Assembly: GCA_022575985.1 (NCBI GenBank)
Contig: JAKSXM010000002.1
Coordinates: forward strand, 15,797,001-15,861,000
From: Anagrus nilaparvatae
Lineage: Eukaryota > Arthropoda > Insecta > Hymenoptera > Mymaridae
Direction of reading: 5' to 3'
Length of the DNA: 64,000 bases
Under the pieces are notes generated by a model. The model was given only the letters and a program-made list of their open reading frames with translations, was not told the DNA's origin and searched no databases. This document shows positions 48,779-58,069 of this stretch, one piece after another. Both the position numbers and the translations under genes were made by a program. Numbering within the stretch: the first letter of the stretch is position 1; the number at the start of each line of letters is the position of its first letter.

Positions 48779-48802
48779 CACGTGATATGACGTCACAACA
48801 CC
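48779..48802 (+). promoter_or_regulatory. Subterminal CACGTG...TGACGTCACAACACC motif (YqaJ side)
   Basis: An E-box core CACGTG is followed by a perfect CRE-type TGACGTCA and then CAACACC. The same words occur inverted at the other end (52764-52797). The position, about 150 bp upstream of the YqaJ start and about 180 bp from the end, suits either a promoter or a transposase-binding site. Confidence 0.5.
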
Positions 48803-48951
48803 CTATACAACTACATTTATATGCACATGTATACACGTATACAATATTAGATAAGGTTAGGCTGCGTAAAAGAAGAATGTGTTTTTTTCTTTTTTTTAAA
48901 GTTTATATTAATTAATATTTAAAGAATATATATTTCATTTTATTATAAAAA

Positions 48952-50561
48952 ATGAATCCAGGATTTACAAAAGCTACGTCTAATAACCTTCCAAAGGTTG
49001 ACTTGGATATGTTTTTATTTTTTATGAATAGTCAAGAATGTTTTAATGTTGCTGAATCTCGTGGAATAAAAACAGCAAGGTTAGTTTTTTTATTTACATT
49101 AAAAAAGTTATACAATAAATTATATTTATTTTTAAAGATTATTTATTTTTAATTATATAATAAATTAATAAATATGTAATTAATATATTTCTATTGATGG
49201 GATATATTTCTTTGCTCCAAAATTTAGAATATTTAATTTTTTTAAAAGCAAATGGGAGTCATCCTCTTTTATCTTGCTGTATATAAAATAGCATTAATTC
49301 ATTTTTTTTAGTTTTATATTTTTTTTTCATTTAATTCTATTAATTTACTATTTTTTATTTGTAAAGGTCAATGCGCCCAAGTTATGGAGATAATGCCATA
49401 GGATATGTTCAGCTTAAGCGAGAAAAGCCAAAGTGCATTGTGCAAGCTAGGATAACTCCTGAACATAGAGTCAGGACAACTCCGTACATTGTAACAGTTG
49501 AAATTGATGAAGATGCAGAAGCTGTCTTAGAACTTAAATGTCGTAGTTGTACTGCTGCGCAAGGAGGTTGTAAGCATGCAGCTGCACTTTTAGCATGGTT
49601 GTACAGAAGATCCGAGGAACCTTCGCCAACTTCTATTTCATGTTATTGGAAAAAAGCAAAAATGTCAATGGTTGGATCTGATGTTAAGTTTATTACAATA
49701 AATGAATACTGCCAAGCAAAAAAATTAAGTAAACCAATAATTTCTAAATCTAATTTAAGTGAAAATCTTGATGACTTCATAGATTCAGTAGTAAACTATA
49801 CTTATAAATATGAACCAGATAGCCACTTGATTCAATTTCTAAAGCCACAACTCGTACAGCAGTTGTCATTGCATTATTGTTCTATAGCATATGATGGAAA
49901 TAAATTAGAAGTACAAAGTTTTTTAAATTTTTGTAAAAAAATAATGTCTTATGATAATTGTAAATTATGTTTTGAAAAAACTTTGACTCAAAGTGATTCT
50001 CAATTATGGTTTGAGTTACGTTATGGAAGAATAACTGCTTCTAATATCTATGAAGCCTCTCGCTGTACAGTTTCTGAAGGGTCGCTATTGAAAAATATTT
50101 TAGGAGCTCCTAAAGAAATCAATTCATCTGCAGTACGAAGAGGCAAAAATTTAGAGCAAATAGTGTTATGCAAAGTCCAAAGTATTATTAAAAAGCCTAT
50201 AAAAAAATGTGGAATTTTACTTAGCCAAGATTACCCGATGATTGGTGCATCACCAGACGGCATCACAAATGATGCTGTATTTGAAGTTAAATGTCCATGT
50301 TCAGAAAAATCTATCGAAAAGTATTATGATAAAAATCAGATGATTAATAATAAGTATCGAGCTCAAATACAGTTGCAGATGCTATTTGCCAAAAAAAACT
50401 ATGGGTACTTTTGCGTTGCTAGTCCAGATTTTGAAAAAACAAACGAAGTTACAATAATTAAAGATACATACAGTGAAAAATTTTTAATGCCTATCTTGCA
50501 AAATGCAATTAATTATTGGATAAAAAATATTTTTAAGGTTTTGATGAGAAATAGTGAATAA
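48952..50561 (+). CDS. Transposon-encoded SWIM-YqaJ nuclease (spliced)
   Basis: Two exons, 48952-49079 and 49367-50561, joined by a GT-AG intron (AG|GTTAGT ... TTGTAAAG|G) in correct phase, give about 440 residues. Exon 1 starts MNPGFTKATSNNLP and ends ESRGIKTAR; exon 2 continues SMRPSYGDNAIGYVQLKRE. Numbering from the exon 2 Met: a SWIM-like zinc motif C57-x2-C60...C67-K-H69 (GGCKHAAALLAWL), then a YqaJ-type PD-(D/E)XK nuclease fold at about 210-350. This has WFELRYGRITASN (212-224), E262 in RRGKNLEQ, D296 in GASPDG, the E305-x-K307 pair in FEVKCP, and Q332/Q334 in AQIQLQMLF. It probably acts with the transposase as an accessory exonuclease or endonuclease. All expected catalytic residues are seen. 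AATAAA signals follow the stop within 15 bp. Confidence 0.85.
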
Positions 50562-50961
50562 ATAAAGAATAAAGTTTTATTTAAGTTCTAAGTTGTAAAT
50601 ACAAATTTTTAATGTTTTTAAATAATAAATTATAGTGTATATAATACATTATGTGTATTGTATGTGTATTACTTTTATAATAAAATATTTTTTAAATATT
50701 TTCTAATAAAAAAAAATTATATGTTTGTACTTTATTTATCTAAATTAAAATTAGTTTACAAAGTTTTTATTTTACTAATTATTTGAGGTTAATATCAGCT
50801 AGTAATTACATTTACAAGGTTTTTTGAAAGTAGAGTTTAAAAACATGTTATTTTTTACTTTTTTAGTGTAAAATTTTATTTTAGCTGGACAATATTATAT
50901 GTATGTTGAAATAATTTTTTTTAATTTCCTGTCAAAATTAAAAAAAAAATTATAATTCAAA
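50562..50961. terminator. Shared 3' region of the convergent transposon genes
   Basis: AATAAA for the YqaJ gene lies at about 50568-50573. On the minus strand an AATAAA (TTTATT near 50874) serves the transposase. The region is otherwise AT-rich and non-coding. Confidence 0.55.
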
Positions 50962-52650
50962 TTAAATTTGTCTAATAATAGGACTCTGAAAATTTGTTAT
51001 TCCAGCTACAACCATAACAGCATCATCTAAACAATCTAACAGATGGGTGCTAATACGTGCATGTATATCTAAAAATCTAAAATTTCTGATTCTTTCTATT
51101 GATCTTTCAACGTGTATTCTTAATGAAGCTATTTCTTTTGTTAGAATAACATCTTCTTTAGAAGATTGAACATTTTTTTCTACAGATGGTGGTCTAAACA
51201 GTTCAGATCCTTTTTTTTGAAGTTCGTGGTCAATTTCTTTAAACCCTCTATCCGCTAAAATCACAGAACCTTTTGGGAGAATATCTAAAAAACCACAATT
51301 TTGAATAATAGCTAAATCTGATGCTCTACCTCCGTAGCCTTTTGATATAAAAATGCACAATCCACAGGGTGTAACAACAATATAGTATTTAGAAGTATTA
51401 CATTTCTTATATTCAGACCAAGTTAACGCCTGGTAATATGCATCTGATGGTTTTTCAATCTCTATTTCAAAACAGTCTATTAAGCATTGGACTTTGCTAA
51501 AGTTCAATCGAAAAGCTATTGGTAGGTTCAGAAGAATTTGTTTCTTAGTTGGCCAAAAGATACATTTTTTCATAACTTGGGCAAGGCTGTGGAGGGTTTT
51601 TCTAAATATTCTACCTACTTGAGATTCACATACTCCAAATTCATAAGCCAGTGCTGCATTCGGTAAATCAAACTTTAATTTTTTTAAAGTTAAGAAAATG
51701 TTCTTCTGACTAATATTTGCGAATTTAACAATTATGTCTACAATACTTAGTATTTCTTTTGGTATTCCCAAAAAAAGATTTGGATTGTCAAGAATTAAAA
51801 ATTGAGTGTACTTTTCATAAATAATATCTTTCATTGCTTCTTTTTTTAGTTTTTTTTCTTCAGTACTCGTTGATTTTGATGTTACATTATCAGGGGTGAA
51901 ACTACTGTTTAATATACTACTAGAAACACTATCAGTAGTTGTATTTAAATTATCTTCACATAAATTACTTTGAATAGACAATTTATTCATTGATTTAACG
52001 ATGGATGGTATAAAATTGCACGAGACAGAAGAATCTACACTTGGGACCTTATAAACCTGGGAAAAATTTTTGGTTTTATTTGGTAAAGGGCAAGCTTGAA
52101 CAAACTGATGGACCATGCGAGGTTTTATAGAAACTTTAAAACTTGTTTGAGTATATTTATTTTCTTTATTTTCAGAAACTGCAAATGGTATTCTCTGTAA
52201 ATGTGAATTTTTCATAGAAGTGCCGTGGAAAATTTTACCCTGATTAATTGACTCATACTCCATAAAATTATTTCCTGCTATGTTAAGTGAGTGAACAAGG
52301 TCATTTTCATCAGCATTATTTTTATTTATGTCAATATTATTTAGCACATTTACAGTAGAATTTTTAAAAAAACGAGGTACAGCATCATCTTTTAACCGTT
52401 TTTTACAACCCATCATAGAAAATTCTAAATAATTATCTAAATCTTTTTTTAAGTCAAAATGGTCTTCACAACAATAACTTGCTTTTTTTAATTTTTTTTC
52501 TGGTATTCCTGCTGCTGTTAACCAAATTTTTCTTTTTTGTTCATTTGTTGGAACATGGATAAATTCTTTATCAGGATTACTTTTAGTAGTATTTTTACAA
52601 CTAGGTATAAAACAATATTTATATGAACTATTATTAAATGATTGAGACAT
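50962..52650 (-). CDS. THAP-domain DDE transposase
   Basis: The frame is open from 52692 (576 residues). The Met at 52650 (residue 15 of that frame) is the likelier start, as it sits 12 residues before the zinc finger. Residues in the 576 numbering: a THAP C2CH finger with C27, C32, W57, C75, H78 and the closing AVPRFF (104-109); a long Ser/Asn-rich linker (110-280); a helix-turn-helix of the HTH_Tnp_4 type around 340-367 (LPNAALAYEFGVCESQVGRI); then a DDE_Tnp_4 catalytic domain. In that domain D406 (CLIDCFEI), G455-x2-S-D459, D481 (ILADRGF) and E529 (RIHVERSIERIR) form the expected triad and neighbours. It binds and cuts the element's ends. No frameshift or stop is seen, so it is likely functional. 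Confidence 0.9.
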   Translation of the reverse strand: MSQSFNNSSYKYCFIPSCKNTTKSNPDKEFIHVPTNEQKRKIWLTAAGIPEKKLKKASYCCEDHFDLKKDLDNYLEFSMMGCKKRLKDDAVPRFFKNSTVNVLNNIDINKNNADENDLVHSLNIAGNNFMEYESINQGKIFHGTSMKNSHLQRIPFAVSENKENKYTQTSFKVSIKPRMVHQFVQACPLPNKTKNFSQVYKVPSVDSSVSCNFIPSIVKSMNKLSIQSNLCEDNLNTTTDSVSSSILNSSFTPDNVTSKSTSTEEKKLKKEAMKDIIYEKYTQFLILDNPNLFLGIPKEILSIVDIIVKFANISQKNIFLTLKKLKFDLPNAALAYEFGVCESQVGRIFRKTLHSLAQVMKKCIFWPTKKQILLNLPIAFRLNFSKVQCLIDCFEIEIEKPSDAYYQALTWSEYKKCNTSKYYIVVTPCGLCIFISKGYGGRASDLAIIQNCGFLDILPKGSVILADRGFKEIDHELQKKGSELFRPPSVEKNVQSSKEDVILTKEIASLRIHVERSIERIRNFRFLDIHARISTHLLDCLDDAVMVVAGITNFQSPIIRQI

Positions 52651-52763
52651 TTTTAAATAAAACCTGTTTATATTTACAAACACGGAAAACACCTTATATA
52701 TTTAAAATAAAAATGTTTATTACTTTAGTTCTAAAGATTAACACAAGCAGCGCTGAAGCAAGA

Positions 52764-52797
52764 GGTGTTGTGACGTAATAGCCCAAACGCACCACGT
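52764..52797 (-). promoter_or_regulatory. Subterminal ACGTCACAACACC...CACGTG motif (transposase side)
   Basis: On the minus strand CACGTG is followed after about 16 bp by TACGTCACAACACC, mirroring the other end. It lies about 115-150 bp upstream of the transposase start. The CRE half is TTACGTCA rather than a perfect TGACGTCA. Confidence 0.5.
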
Positions 52798-52928
52798 GAT
52801 AAAAATTTAAATTATTAATTAGTTTTTAATTGCAAATAAATAATAAATAATAAAAAATTAAAAAAAAATAATTTAGTAGAATAATTTTATTTTACTCAAA
52901 CTTTTTAAATAAATACATTTTAAATTTT

Positions 52929-52940
52929 ATGCAAGTCCCC
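52929..52940 (-). repeat. Right terminal inverted repeat
   Basis: ATGCAAGTCCCC, exact complement of the left repeat, followed by the TA duplication at 52941-52942. Confidence 0.9.
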
Positions 52941-52942
52941 TA

Positions 52943-53189
52943 TTCGATAAAAGAACAATGCAAATATTACTAGTAGAAGAAACAATAAATTCATTATTCT
53001 TTTATAATTGTCCCCATCAAGCTATCGTATATAATTCAGACGAACAAGATAATTCGTTAGCTAATATGCTTAATAAATTAACAACATCTAATAATGATAA
53101 TATAAAACAAATAATTCAAACAAAACCATTTCACATTTTTCTTTTTTTAGATAATAATTATTTATCTTATTTACATGACAGAAACGAAG
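52943..53189 (+). CDS. FBXO22-like gene, exon 2 right half
   Basis: Continues in frame from the left half once the element and one TA are removed: ...SERI | FDKRTMQILLVEETINSLFF. It ends at GAAACGAAG|GTATAT. It encodes the link between the F-box and the FIST region, with YLSYLHDRNE at the end. The ATG at 52958 is an internal Met, not a gene start. Confidence 0.65.
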
Positions 53190-53269
53190 GTATATAAAAA
53201 TAATAATTTTTATTTTTAAATAAAATAATTGAGAATTCAAAATAATTTAACTTTTTTTTTTTATTGCAG

Positions 53270-53654
53270 CATTAAACTGTTTTAAAATTGGCACGGCTTC
53301 ACAAAGTTTGGTTATAGCAGAAGGAATTAGTTTTAATGGATATAAAGTCAATGGAATTAATAAAAAAGCTGTTGAAATATTAATTCCAAATAATAGATTA
53401 ATAAATACGAAAGTTTACAGAGTTCCAAAAAATAAAATTAATATTTATAATAAAATTTTTAATTCAGAATCAATGAATAATTTTATAAAAAAAACTGAGT
53501 TTTTAGATGAAATTATTGACTCGCTAATTAATAACGGTAATCAACCGAAAACTATTATTTTCTTTTTAAAAAAACGACATTTAGAAAATTGTTTAGAAAA
53601 TCCTGAAAGCAAACATGAATTTTCAAATGCTGTAATCCAAAAATTTAGAGAAAA
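53270..53654 (+). CDS. FBXO22-like gene, exon 3 (FIST N-terminal part)
   Basis: Acceptor TTTATTGCAG, donor AGAAAA|GTAATT. It encodes ALNCFKIGTASQSLVIAEGI, KAVEILIPNN, TKVYRVPKN and PKTIIFFLKKRH. The C-x2-G-x-A...V...G pattern followed by an acidic-hydrophobic strand resembles the FBXO22 FIST region. A stop follows at once if the intron is not removed. Confidence 0.6.
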
Positions 53655-53702
53655 GTAATTTTTTTTAAAATCTTTTATTTTTAATAGTCAGATTATTTGA
53701 TT

Positions 53703-55104
53703 ATACTCCAGTCATAATGCGTTGGGGGGAAGGGAGGTGGGATTGAAATCGACAGGAAAAAAAACTTACATCCTTATTTTTCAATTTTTTCTTATTTTTG
53801 GGGTAGTTCTTAGCTCCTCTAATTAGCCCTAATAACCCAAATTTGGTACAAAGACTACTGCGGAATAAGGTATTGTTTCCGGCCCCAGCATATTTTTCGC
53901 ATTTTTTTGGCTCAATTTGATGATATATGATAAAAAATAAGATTCCGAGGATCGGCACCTCCCCACCCCCCCTGCGTTACCCCTGGGGGGTTGAAACGTG
54001 TTTTTCACTAAAAATTAATATCTCTGGGCCGAATCATCCGATTGGGGCGTGGTTGGTATCAAAATTTTTGTTTTGAAAAAATACACCATTTTTGAACTCA
54101 TTTTGAGGTCCAAAACTTCGAAAAACGTCATTTTTGGCTTTTTTGACGGTCTAAAAATTGAGATATCTCAGGATAGAGGAAAAACTCCCTTTTTTCGCGC
54201 TCAGGGGAACTTTATCTAAAACTACTTTTCAAAATAAATGAAGTCTTTTGGTAGAGTATAGGTGAAATATCGTTTTTTTATGAAAAAATTATAAGAAAAA
54301 CATAAAAAAGACCATAAAAAAGCTAATTTTAGATTTAAAATAAAATATTAGATGTTATGATAAAATAAGCAAAAAATAAAACACGATTTCTTTACATAAT
54401 CGTCAATTGCGAGTGACGCACCGTAAAAGTTGCCATTTTTCCGACAGAATTTTGAAAAGTAGTCTTAGATAAAGTTCCCCTGAGCGCGAAAAAAAGGAGT
54501 TTTTCCTCTATCCTGAGATATCTCAATTTTTAGACCGTCAAAAAAGCCAAAAATGACGTTTTTCGAAGTTTTGAACCTCAAAATGAGTTCAAAAATAAAA
54601 AAAATAATTTTTTTTTGGTGTATTTTTTCAAAACAAAAATTTTGATACCAACCACGCCCCAATCGGATGATTCGGCCCAGAGATATTAATTTTTAGTGAA
54701 AAAAACGTTTCAACCCCCCAGGGGTAACGCAGGGGGGTGGGGGGGGGTGCCGACCCTCGGAATCTTATTTTTTATCATATATCATCAAATTGAGCCAAAA
54801 AAATGCGAAAAATATGCTGGGGCCGGAAACCATACCTTATTCCACAGTAGTCTTTAGATAAACTCTATATTTTGTTAATAATTCTCAAAAAATTGGCATT
54901 TATTTGATTATTATACCGCTGAATCTAAAGTATTGCAGAAAAACCCTAAAAAAGGGGTAGTTTTTGCCCATTTAAGGGTGTTCCACCATTTTTCAGCCAT
55001 TTAAGGCCCCGGATTCTGGTTCAGCTACCCAAAAAACCTACTGTAGACCTTTTCTCAACCCGGTTGTCAATTTTTGACCAATTACCGTATTGTGACTGGA
55101 GTGT
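53703..55104. mobile_element. 1.4-kb fold-back in the intron
   Basis: The ends are inverted (T/C)ACTCCAGTCA(C/T)AAT. The main arms 53847-54310 and 54390-54862 match almost throughout (for example CAACCACGCCCCAATCGGAT against its complement, and GAAACGTTTTT flanked by a C-run). No coding. Confidence 0.75.
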
Positions 55105-55890
55105 TATGGGATTAAAGATTAAGGATTAATTGTTTAAATAAAAGTGAAATAATTTTTTAGAGAAATTTTGCTTTATATTTTGTTAAAAAAATATTTTTAA
55201 CTGGGAAAGAACTGGTTAATGACCATTGAAAACTTAGTTTTTATTGTAAAACAGCTTATAGGACCAAATTACAAAAAAAAATTATAAATTTGCTGGGCCA
55301 TCAACCAATTAAAAAAATAACTTTAATTTATGAGAATTATGTACAGTTTTTTTTCGCGCTACCGAAACATTTAGATTTTGATCCCCTCCTTAAAGCCATC
55401 ACTTGTCCCTCCACCCCTTGATTTTCAGATTTCCAGGTTACCCCCTCCTTATAAAAATGTTTCATGCTAATATTTTTTTTATAAATAATATTTTATTTTT
55501 AAATAAAATTTAACTGTCAATTACTAGCTTATTTTTCTAATATTAAATACCCTTGCCCTCATAAATGAAAGTGGAAGCCTGGGCGCTGTAAAGTGGCGAT
55601 AACTGAAGCTACATTTACAAAGTGAGAGTAGTGGCAGATAACAATTTAAAGAGGGGCGCGCTGCCATGTTTTTTTTTCAAAGTGGAGCAAGCAACTCTTT
55701 ACAATTTAAAAAGTTGAGAGCATGCTATTATCACTTTAAAAGTATAAAAATGCCTTAAAGTAAGCTTTTGGAAATTGGAATTATTTTATGATTACACTTT
55801 ATTAACTTTGTTTTTTTTGGTGGTTTGAGTCGAAAAAAAGAGTGCTAAAAAATTTCCATTTCTTCACCCCAGTATATTTTCGATATGACA

Positions 55891-56127
55891 CACGCAAACA
55901 AAAAATTAGTAAATATAACTAAAATTACGATGTTGTTTACTAAATTCAGTTTGGTTAATAGTCACTATAAATTATTAGTAAAATTTACTAATAAAATTTG
56001 TTTATGAAACTAAAACCTCTATTTTTTTAGAAAAATTTACTAATTTTTTGGTTATATTTACCAATCTATATTAATTTGTTTTTACTACATTTTTATAGGT
56101 TAATTTTACTATTATTTTTTTTGCGTG
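55891..56127. mobile_element. 237-bp MITE with CACGCAAA ends
   Basis: CACGCAAACAAAAAATTAGT at the left and its imperfect complement at the right, flanked by CA. The opposite arm reads straight through (TTAATGTCATATCG near 56540), so the insertion limits are well set. The body is AT-rich and non-coding. Confidence 0.7.
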
Positions 56128-56690
56128 CATTAATGTTTTATTGTGGCTGAGAAAAATGTTTTTTAACCCCAGTACATATACGGGTTATATTTCCGATTTT
56201 CCAACATGGCGGATTAAAAAAACGGAAAGAAAGAACTTTCCACATTATCTGGGGGTTTTCGAGGATGAGAAAAACGTTTCAATGAATGAAAATTTTTATT
56301 TTTTTTACCACAGCTTATTAATAAGCTGTGGTAAAAAAAAAAATTTTCATTCATTGAAACGAGCTTATTAATAAGCTGTGGTAAAAAAAAAAAATTTTCA
56401 TTCATTGAAACGTTTTTCTCATCCTCGAAAACCCCCAGGTAATGTAGAAAGTTCTTTCTTTCCGTTTTTTAATCCGCCATCTTGGAAAATCGGAAATATA
56501 CTGGGGTTAAAAAACATTTTTCTCAGCCACAATAAAACATTAATGTCATATCGAAAATATACTGGGGTGAAGAAATGGAAATTTTTTAGCACTCTTTTTT
56601 TGGACTCAAACCACCAAAAAAAACAAAGTTAATAAAATGTAATCATAAAATAATTCCAATTTCCAAAAGCTTACTTTAAGGCATTTTTTA

Positions 56691-56823
56691 GTACATTTTT
56701 AACCAAGGGAGCAAAAAAAAAGAATGACCCAGATCGCACGTTAATTAGCATCCGAGGCGAAGCCGAGGATGGTAAACTGCGATCTGGGGTATTTTTTTTT
56801 TGTTCCCATGGTTAAAAATGTAC
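56691..56823. mobile_element. 133-bp MITE with TA duplication
   Basis: GTACATTTTTAACCA...TGGTTAAAAATGTAC ends, TA at 56689-56690 and 56824-56825. The opposite arm lacks it. The centre has a small GC-rich hairpin, CATCCGAGGCGAAGCCGAGG. This suits a Tc1/mariner-derived MITE. Confidence 0.75.
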
Positions 56824-56988
56824 TAATAAAGTGATAATAGCATGCTCTCAACTTTTTAAATTGTAACGAGTTGCTTGCTCCACTTTGAAAAAAAAAACAT
56901 GGCAGCGCGCCCCCCTTTAAATTGTTATCTGCCGCTACTCTTCTTTGTAAATGTAGCTCCGAGTTATCGCCACTTTACAGCGCCCAGG

Positions 56989-57270
56989 GGGACACGCCAA
57001 AGTACCCAATATGAGAATTACCCAATATGAGCATTTATGTTGGCAACTCTGAATTATTGAAGAATTTTTCTGTTTAGTTCTTAAATTTTTTTATATTTTA
57101 ATTGATAAAATAATAATTTTATTATATTTAGTCATTTTCTAGATACGGTTATTCTTCATAAAATAACAAATTATTAATTATAAATATAATTTGATACGCA
57201 GCGGCGAGAAAAATTAACATGCTGCCAACTTAAGTGCAAATTCTCATATTGGGTACTTTGGCGTGACCCC
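56989..57270. mobile_element. 282-bp hAT-like MITE with 8-bp duplication
   Basis: CACGCCAAAGTACCCAATAT GAGAAT at the left and the exact complement at the right. CGCCCAGG flanks it on both sides (56981-56988 and 57271-57278), an 8-bp duplication as for hAT elements. A second CCCAATATGAG lies just inside the left end. Confidence 0.8.
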
Positions 57271-57507
57271 CGCCCAGGCTTCCACATTCATTTATGAGGG
57301 TGCTCTTTCACGAACAAAATAGTAAGAATTTACTATTCCTCACGCCCTTCTAAAACCGCTCTCGTAGTTTATTGAAGCTCCTTAAGGAATCTCATAAGGA
57401 AGTCAATAATATTTTTCTCAAAAAGACTAAAATAATCTGACTAATTATTTTTTTGTTGTAATATCAGTATTGTTTACTAATTGCAATATATTTTAAAAAC
57501 ATTTTAG

Positions 57508-57976
57508 ATGTAAGCCAGGAACATTTAATTTATGGGGCGGATATTTTCGCTTGATAAACAAATTCCCAGAAGAGGAATCTTCACTTAGCGAAAGCAATTG
57601 GTTAGTAATGAGTCTGTTAAGTCCTACACTTCGTAGTTGGTCTCTTGCCATATCTTTGTATTTATCGGATGAAGAAGTAAAAGAAAAATTAATTAAATTT
57701 AAGGAATCAATGAAATTTAATTCAAAAACGCTTGCCTTTGCAATAGTTCCCGAAGAACGTTGTTATGGAGCTGAAATAGATGGCTTTCTTTTAAGCAAAA
57801 CTAAAATATTTAGAGATTTATTTCCTTCAACAAATTTAATTGGCCTTAATAGTTTATGGAATATGCCAGTATTTTCTATAAACATCGATGATCCAAGTAA
57901 GATAAAAAACAAATTTTTCTTGTCGGCGACTGGAAAATATGTACTTTCAGGGAAAGACTTATTTTCTCGCCATTGA
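57508..57976 (+). CDS. FBXO22-like gene, last exon (FIST C-terminal part)
   Basis: The exon opens with one base that completes the Lys codon of exon 3 and continues CKPGTFNLWGGYFRLINKFP, so the frame extends upstream of the Met at 57551. Downstream are LAFAIVPEERCYGAEIDG and IFRDLFPSTNLIGL, similar to the FIST_C segment of FBXO22 (FRKFFP-type word). It ends at TGA after KDLFSRH. The GEIG-like word of FBXO22 is not conserved, so the protein is divergent. Confidence 0.6.
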
Positions 57977-58069
57977 CAAAAAATTTATATATGATACATG
58001 GTCATAAAAAAATGTTCGTAATCTTTAATTAGTATCTTCGGCTTTGCTTTAGAGTCAAGGTTGTCAAAT

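Larger units (their letters stand above)
48605..52940. mobile_element. Intact two-gene THAP/YqaJ DNA transposon (ISL2EU-like)
   Basis: A 4336-bp element with perfect 12-bp terminal repeats GGGGACTTGCAT and a TA duplication (48603-48604, 52941-52942). It contains a spliced YqaJ-nuclease gene on the plus strand and a THAP/DDE transposase gene on the minus strand, ending tail to tail about 400 bp apart. Subterminal regions share inverted CACGTG and ACGTCACAACACC words. As I recall, ISL2EU elements (PHIS group with PIF/Harbinger) pair a transposase with a YqaJ protein and make 2-bp duplications; this matches. Both genes are open and the catalytic residues are present, so the copy may be active. 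Related decayed ends occur at 24847 and 48035. Confidence 0.85.
55553..57305. mobile_element. 1.75-kb fold-back in the intron, host to three nested MITEs
   Basis: Outer arms with CCCTCATAAATGAAAGTGGA at the left and the complement at the right pair inward through GCGCGCTGCCATG. They continue to a centre near 56330, where TTATTAATAAGCTGTGG words repeat. Where the arms fail to pair, foreign segments are found: 55891-56127 (left arm), 56691-56823 and 56989-57270 (right arm). Confidence 0.75.
53655..57507 (+). other. Large intron packed with fold-back elements
   Basis: The donor GTAATT and the acceptor AAACATTTTAG join exons 3 and 4 in phase. Inside are two large fold-backs (53703-55104 and 55553-57305), with three further elements nested in the second. 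Transcribed through, it would make very long RNA hairpins. Confidence 0.6.
48283..57976 (+). pseudogene. FBXO22-like F-box/FIST gene split by a transposon
   Basis: Four coding exons can be joined by GT-AG introns with matching phase, giving 447 codons plus a stop after one leading base; the first exon with the start codon was not found. Exon 2 holds an F-box-like second half (LCNIAQVCHHWNDVSERI). Exon 3 has LNCFKIGTASQSLVIAEG and EILIPNN, which resemble the N-terminal FIST part of FBXO22. Exon 4 has a FIST_C-like word, IFRDLFPSTNLIGL. In animals FBXO22 is the substrate-recognition part of an SCF ubiquitin ligase. Exon 2 is interrupted by the 4.3-kb transposon, so this allele should not make the full protein unless the element is spliced out or excised. 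The frames outside the insertion are undamaged, which fits a recent hit. Family assignment is by eye. Confidence 0.6.

Noticed and set aside
48604..52942. AT rather than TA as the transposon's target duplication
   Set aside because: Both fit the end sequences, but AT would produce a stop directly after the junction in the host exon, whereas TA keeps the frame open.
52958..53197. Separate small gene starting at the ATG at 52958
   Set aside because: The frame is open upstream to the transposon end and joins the exon on the far side in phase; the ATG is an internal Met.
57551..57976. Separate 141-codon gene starting at 57551
   Set aside because: The frame extends upstream to a good acceptor at 57508 whose phase matches the exon ending at 53654.
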